From positions 1 through 32,829 of the forward strand of contig CAYLOC010000007.1 in NCBI GenBank assembly GCA_964385195.1: a DNA stretch of 32,829 nt, written 5' to 3'. Origin of the DNA: CAYLOC01 sp964385195. Its GTDB lineage: Bacteria > Actinomycetota > Actinomycetes > Propionibacteriales > Nocardioidaceae. Below the pieces are notes generated by a model that had not been told where the DNA came from, searched no databases, and saw only the letters and a list, made by a program, of their open reading frames with translations. The position numbers and the translations under genes were made by a program. This document shows positions 29,546-32,829 of this stretch, piece after piece. Positions within the stretch are counted from its first letter, which is position 1, and each line of letters begins with the position of its first letter.

Positions 29546-30808
29546 GTGGAGAAGCACATCCTCGACGAGTTGCAGTGGCGCGGGCTGATCGCGGACTCCA
29601 CCGACCGCGATTCGCTGCGGGCGGAGCTGTCCGAGGGCCCGGTGGCGCTGTACTGCGGCTTCGACCCGACCGCGCCGAGCCTGCACATGGGCAACCTGTT
29701 GCAGATCCTCACCCTCAGGCGGTTCCAGGACGCCGGTCATCGCCCGTTCGGGCTGGTCGGCGGGGCGACGGGGATGATCGGGGACCCCAAGGAGACCGAG
29801 GAACGGGTGCTGAACCCGCTGACCACCGTGCAGGAGTGGACGGCCCAGGTCCGCGGCCAGCTCCAGCGGTTCCTGTCCTTCGAGGGGGACAATGCCGCCA
29901 CCGTCGTCAACAACTACGACTGGACCAGGGACCTGTCGGCGCTGGACTTCCTCCGCGACATCGGCAAGCACTTCCCGGTCAACCGGATGCTCGCCCGTGA
30001 AGTAGTCCGCACCCGGCTGGAGGCGGGCATCTCCTACACCGAGTTCAGCTACGTGTTGCTCCAGGCCATGGACTACCTGAACCTGTACCGCGACCACGGC
30101 GTCCGGTTGCAGTTCGGGGGCAGCGACCAGTGGGGCAACGTCACCGCAGGCGTGGAGTTGGTACGCCGGGTGGAGCACGCTCGTGTGCACGCGCTCGCGA
30201 CGCCACTGGTGACCAAGGCCGACGGCACCAAGTTCGGCAAGACCGAGTCCGGCACCGTGTGGCTGGACGCGGAGCTGACCTCGCCGTACGCGTTCTACCA
30301 GTTCTGGTTCAACATGGCCGACGACGAGGTGGTGAACCTGCTGCGCTACTACACGTTCCGGACACGGGAGGAGATCGAGGACCTCGCCAAGCAGACGGCG
30401 GAGGCACCGTCGCGCAGAGCCGCCCAGCGCGTGCTCGCCGACGACGTCACGACGCTCGTGCACGGCCGGGAAGAAACCGAACGGGTGCAGGCGGCCTCCG
30501 CCGCACTGTTCGGCCGGGGCGAGCTCCGCGCACTGGACGCCGGCACGTTGCAGGCGGCGCTGACCGAGGCCCCGCACGTCGAGGTCGCTGCCGACCCAAT
30601 CCCGACGTACGCCGAACTGCTCGCGCGCTCGGGTCTTGCGGGCAGCAAGGGAGCCGCACGGCGGACCGTCGGCGAGGGCGGTGCCTACCTCAACAACGAA
30701 CGGATCCAGGACCCGGAGGCCAGGCCCGGGACCGCCGACCTCCTCCCCGGGGGATGGCTGCTGTTGCGCCGTGGCAAGCGCAACCTCGCCGGTGTGAAGG
30801 TCGGGTGA
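29546..30808 (+). CDS. tyrS: Tyrosine--tRNA ligase
   Basis: A 420-residue class I synthetase charging tRNA-Tyr. The catalytic domain has CGFDPTAPSLHMGNLLQI, with the HIGH-like LHMG at residues 46-49, then GATGMIGDPK, MDYLNLYRDHGVRLQFGGSD, QWGNVTAG and the KMSKS-like KFGKT at 229-233 (TKADGTKFGKTESGT). A C-terminal S4 RNA-binding domain follows from about 350 (YAELLARSGLAGSKGAARRT and GGAYLNNERI). The start is GTG at 29546, seven nt after GGGAGG; a longer frame upstream lacks family sequence. A palindromic repeat lies about 90 nt upstream. The oxidase gene follows 7 nt after the stop. Confidence 0.97.
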   Translation: MEKHILDELQWRGLIADSTDRDSLRAELSEGPVALYCGFDPTAPSLHMGNLLQILTLRRFQDAGHRPFGLVGGATGMIGDPKETEERVLNPLTTVQEWTAQVRGQLQRFLSFEGDNAATVVNNYDWTRDLSALDFLRDIGKHFPVNRMLAREVVRTRLEAGISYTEFSYVLLQAMDYLNLYRDHGVRLQFGGSDQWGNVTAGVELVRRVEHARVHALATPLVTKADGTKFGKTESGTVWLDAELTSPYAFYQFWFNMADDEVVNLLRYYTFRTREEIEDLAKQTAEAPSRRAAQRVLADDVTTLVHGREETERVQAASAALFGRGELRALDAGTLQAALTEAPHVEVAADPIPTYAELLARSGLAGSKGAARRTVGEGGAYLNNERIQDPEARPGTADLLPGGWLLLRRGKRNLAGVKVG

Positions 30809-30815
30809 CCCGCCG

Positions 30816-31868
30816 GTGAGCGCCTGGACGGACGGGTTGGAGGACGCCGCACGGGGAATCCTGAGTGAGCCCGTCTACCGGTACTTCGCGCAAGGGGCCG
30901 GACGGGGTGATACCGCCGCTGAAGCGATAGACGCCTGGCGGGCGCTGCGGTTCCGCCCACACTCGTTGGTCGACGTCAGCGAGGTCGACCTGTCCACCTC
31001 CGCGCTGGGCACCGCGCTGCCCGCCCCACTCGGGATCGCACCGACCACGCTTCAGCGCCAGGCCGACCCGGCCGGAGAGATCGCCATGTGTGAGGCGGCG
31101 TCGGAGGCGGGGGCGCTGGTCGTGGTCTCCAGCAACGCGGGCAGCCGCTATGTCGATATCACCGCCACCGGAGTCACCTGGTGGGCACAGGTCTACGTCC
31201 TGCGAGATCGACAGCTCACCGAGAGCATGCTGGAGGCAGCCGTCTCCGGCGGTGCCAGCGCGCTGGTCCTGACGGTGGACACCCCCGGGGTCGGTACCAA
31301 GGACGACCACGGGATGCCGAGCGTATGGGACCAGGTGCCCGACGAGCACCTGCACACCAACATCGATACCGGCGGGCGCCGGCACCGCGACCTGACGAAG
31401 GCGGCCGATGTCACGGGTGGGACCATCCGGTGGCTGAGGGAGCGCACGGGTCTCCCCGTGGTCGTCAAGGGCGTGTTACGCGGCGACGACGCGCGTACTG
31501 CGGTCACCGCCGGTGCCGCCGGCGTCTGGGTCTCGAACCACGGTGGCCGTCAACTGGACCGGGCGATCGCCACCTGTCATGCCCTTCCGGAGGTCGTCGC
31601 TGCTGTCGGCGCGGATGCCGAGGTGTACGTCGATGGAGGGCTGCGCGACGGCGGCGACCTGCTGGCGGCACTGGCACTCGGGGCTCGCGTGGCGTTCGTG
31701 GGTCGGCCCTCCCTGTGGGCGTTGACGGTGCACGGACAGGGCGGGGTGACCCGCCTGCTCCACGTGCTCCGGACCGAGCTGACTGAGGCGTTGATGCTGG
31801 CAGGCGTACCAGCCGCCGCAGCTGTGCCGGACGACCTCGTGGTACCTCAGACCGGCTCGCCGAGGTAG
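30816..31868 (+). CDS. FMN-dependent alpha-hydroxy-acid oxidase/dehydrogenase
   Basis: A 350-residue TIM-barrel flavoprotein of the lactate/glycolate oxidase family. The N-terminal part is DAARGILSEPVYRYFAQGAG, an altered form of the family's YDYYxxGA motif, followed by RFRPHSLVDVSEVDLSTSAL and APLGIAPTTLQRQADPAGEI. FMN-contact segments VVSSNAG, WWAQVYVLRD and LVLTVDTPGVGT are in order. The active-site signature SNHGGRQLDRA contains the catalytic His242, followed by DGGLRDGGDLLAALALGARV for the FMN phosphate. It oxidises an L-2-hydroxy acid, probably lactate, glycolate or mandelate; the specificity cannot be read. The start is GTG at 30816, 7 nt after tyrS without a ribosome site, suggesting read-through translation. 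A long rRNA promoter region follows. Confidence 0.88.
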   Translation: MSAWTDGLEDAARGILSEPVYRYFAQGAGRGDTAAEAIDAWRALRFRPHSLVDVSEVDLSTSALGTALPAPLGIAPTTLQRQADPAGEIAMCEAASEAGALVVVSSNAGSRYVDITATGVTWWAQVYVLRDRQLTESMLEAAVSGGASALVLTVDTPGVGTKDDHGMPSVWDQVPDEHLHTNIDTGGRRHRDLTKAADVTGGTIRWLRERTGLPVVVKGVLRGDDARTAVTAGAAGVWVSNHGGRQLDRAIATCHALPEVVAAVGADAEVYVDGGLRDGGDLLAALALGARVAFVGRPSLWALTVHGQGGVTRLLHVLRTELTEALMLAGVPAAAAVPDDLVVPQTGSPR

Positions 31869-31929
31869 GTCCCGCGGCCGTGCCGACCGGTCATGGGCCG
31901 GTGTGTGAGCGGCGCCACTACGGGTGGAC

Positions 31930-31958
31930 TTGACCGGTACGTCGCACCTCCGTAACGT
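31930..31958 (+). promoter_or_regulatory. rRNA promoter P1
   Basis: TTGACC (31930-31935), 17-bp spacer, TAACGT (31953-31958). This is a near-consensus vegetative promoter about 440 nt upstream of the 16S gene, the first of a tandem set as usual for rRNA operons. Confidence 0.6.
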
Positions 31959-32052
31959 TTCCTCCTGCCCCTGCGACGAGGAAGGGACGAGACGGTTCGA
32001 ACCGCCCCGGCCCGACACCCCGTCGAAGGGGTCTCCAGGAAGGCTCCGAGGC

Positions 32053-32081
32053 TGGGTTTCCGGCCGCGGGACCGCTACCCT
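32053..32081 (+). promoter_or_regulatory. Weak rRNA promoter candidate P2
   Basis: TACCCT at 32076-32081 is a possible -10 with TGGGTT 17 nt upstream. It is much weaker than the promoters on either side and is listed only because of its placement. Confidence 0.25.
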
Positions 32082-32111
32082 GGGAGAACGACGAGAACAC
32101 GGATCCCCAAG

Positions 32112-32140
32112 TTGACTGGGGTGCGTGGGACCGGTAAGTT
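32112..32140 (+). promoter_or_regulatory. rRNA promoter P3
   Basis: TTGACT (32112-32117), exactly 17 bp, TAAGTT (32135-32140), the best sigma-70-like promoter in the window. Transcription should begin near 32147, giving a pre-16S leader of about 250 nt. Confidence 0.75.
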
Positions 32141-32146
32141 AGTGCA

Positions 32147-32398
32147 GGTGCCCCTGAGTCCGGCCGAAAGGCCTGACAATGGTGTGCGCACGATCCTTGA
32201 GAACTCAACAGTGTGCTAAAAGTCGACGACGAATTAACGCCCCGTCGACGTGGGCGGACCGGCTTGCCCGGGACGTACCGCGTCTGACGGTTCCTTTGGT
32301 AAGAAAATGCTCGGTGCCCCGTGCGGGCCCGGGCGACTCTTGCCGGGATACTCCGTAAAGCTGATGAACCCGGTCCTGTACCGGGGAGTCAACAGATT
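32147..32398 (+). other. Pre-16S rRNA leader
   Basis: This non-coding stretch has a GGCC-GAAA-GGCC hairpin (32162-32173) and the motif TTGAGAACTCAACAGTGTGC (32197-32216), whose TTGAG/CTCAA arms pair. From memory, close relatives of that motif occur in most actinobacterial 16S leaders, linked to antitermination and processing. The 3' partner strand of the processing stem lies beyond the window. The interval 31869-31929 between the oxidase stop and P1 shows nothing further. Confidence 0.65.

Positions 32399-32829
<431 letters not shown>

Noticed and set aside
31991..32003. GGTTCGAACC resembling a tRNA T-arm
   Set aside because: The flanking bases do not form a T-stem, acceptor stem or anticodon arm; it is a short palindrome in the rRNA upstream region.

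Overview
The window is a stretch of high-GC actinobacterial chromosome. The evidence is the uniformly G/C-biased codon use, the gene order infC-rpmI-rplT-tsnR-histidine kinase-pheS-pheT followed by argCJBDFRGH, an AfsR/SARP-type regulator, and the start of a 16S rRNA gene with actinobacterial signatures. The 16S fragment reads most like the Propionibacteriales (Nocardioidaceae-like), but that placement is tentative without a database comparison. Two runs of exactly 100 N (9959-10058 and 14206-14305) show this is a draft scaffold. Both gaps lie at repeated sequence.

Layout. 1-2700: a PRC-barrel protein with a tiny membrane protein, then a minus-strand group of membrane protein, P-loop kinase and aldose-epimerase-like protein. 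2700-4264: the translation operon infC-rpmI-rplT, preceded by a roughly 190-nt leader with an intrinsic terminator and a perfectly matched competing antiterminator. 4295-9950: a TrmH/SpoU rRNA methyltransferase, a soluble orphan histidine kinase, and both subunits of phenylalanyl-tRNA synthetase. 10131-13017: accessory genes (LysR regulator, divergent MFS transporter, convergent SDR oxidoreductase). 13055-22005: a complete arginine gene set, argC-argJ-argB-argD-argF-argR-argG-argH, with ATGA/GTGA overlaps from argJ to argG and ARG-box-like operators at the argC promoter. Together these enzymes take N-acetylglutamate to arginine, with ArgJ recycling the acetyl group and ArgR as the arginine-sensing repressor. 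22189-26743: OsmC-like protein, 3-methyladenine DNA glycosylase, DUF2277 protein and a 1064-residue SARP/NB-ARC/TPR regulator. 26787-28591: a DrrAB-like ABC exporter on the minus strand, convergent with the regulator. 28756-31868: hemerythrin-like protein, tyrS and an FMN-dependent alpha-hydroxy-acid oxidase. 31869-32829: tandem rRNA promoters, rRNA leader and the 5' part of 16S rRNA.

The most interesting non-coding signals are: (1) the bistable infC leader, in which one 9-bp helix would close a three-way junction and exclude the terminator; (2) a 53-bp tandem repeat between argC and argJ whose every unit is an 18-codon ORF overlapping the next by ATGA, the last one overlapping the argJ start; (3) a 72-bp palindromic element present twice in opposite orientation, after argH and before tyrS; (4) three perfect 18-bp repeats giving ArgR an unusual (EQNSKH)3 tail; (5) a recurrent TANNNT-N6/7-start-codon arrangement predicting several leaderless mRNAs; and (6) an imperfect 18-bp stem bridging two convergent stop codons. 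I saw no CRISPR array, insertion sequence, prophage or complete secondary-metabolite cluster.
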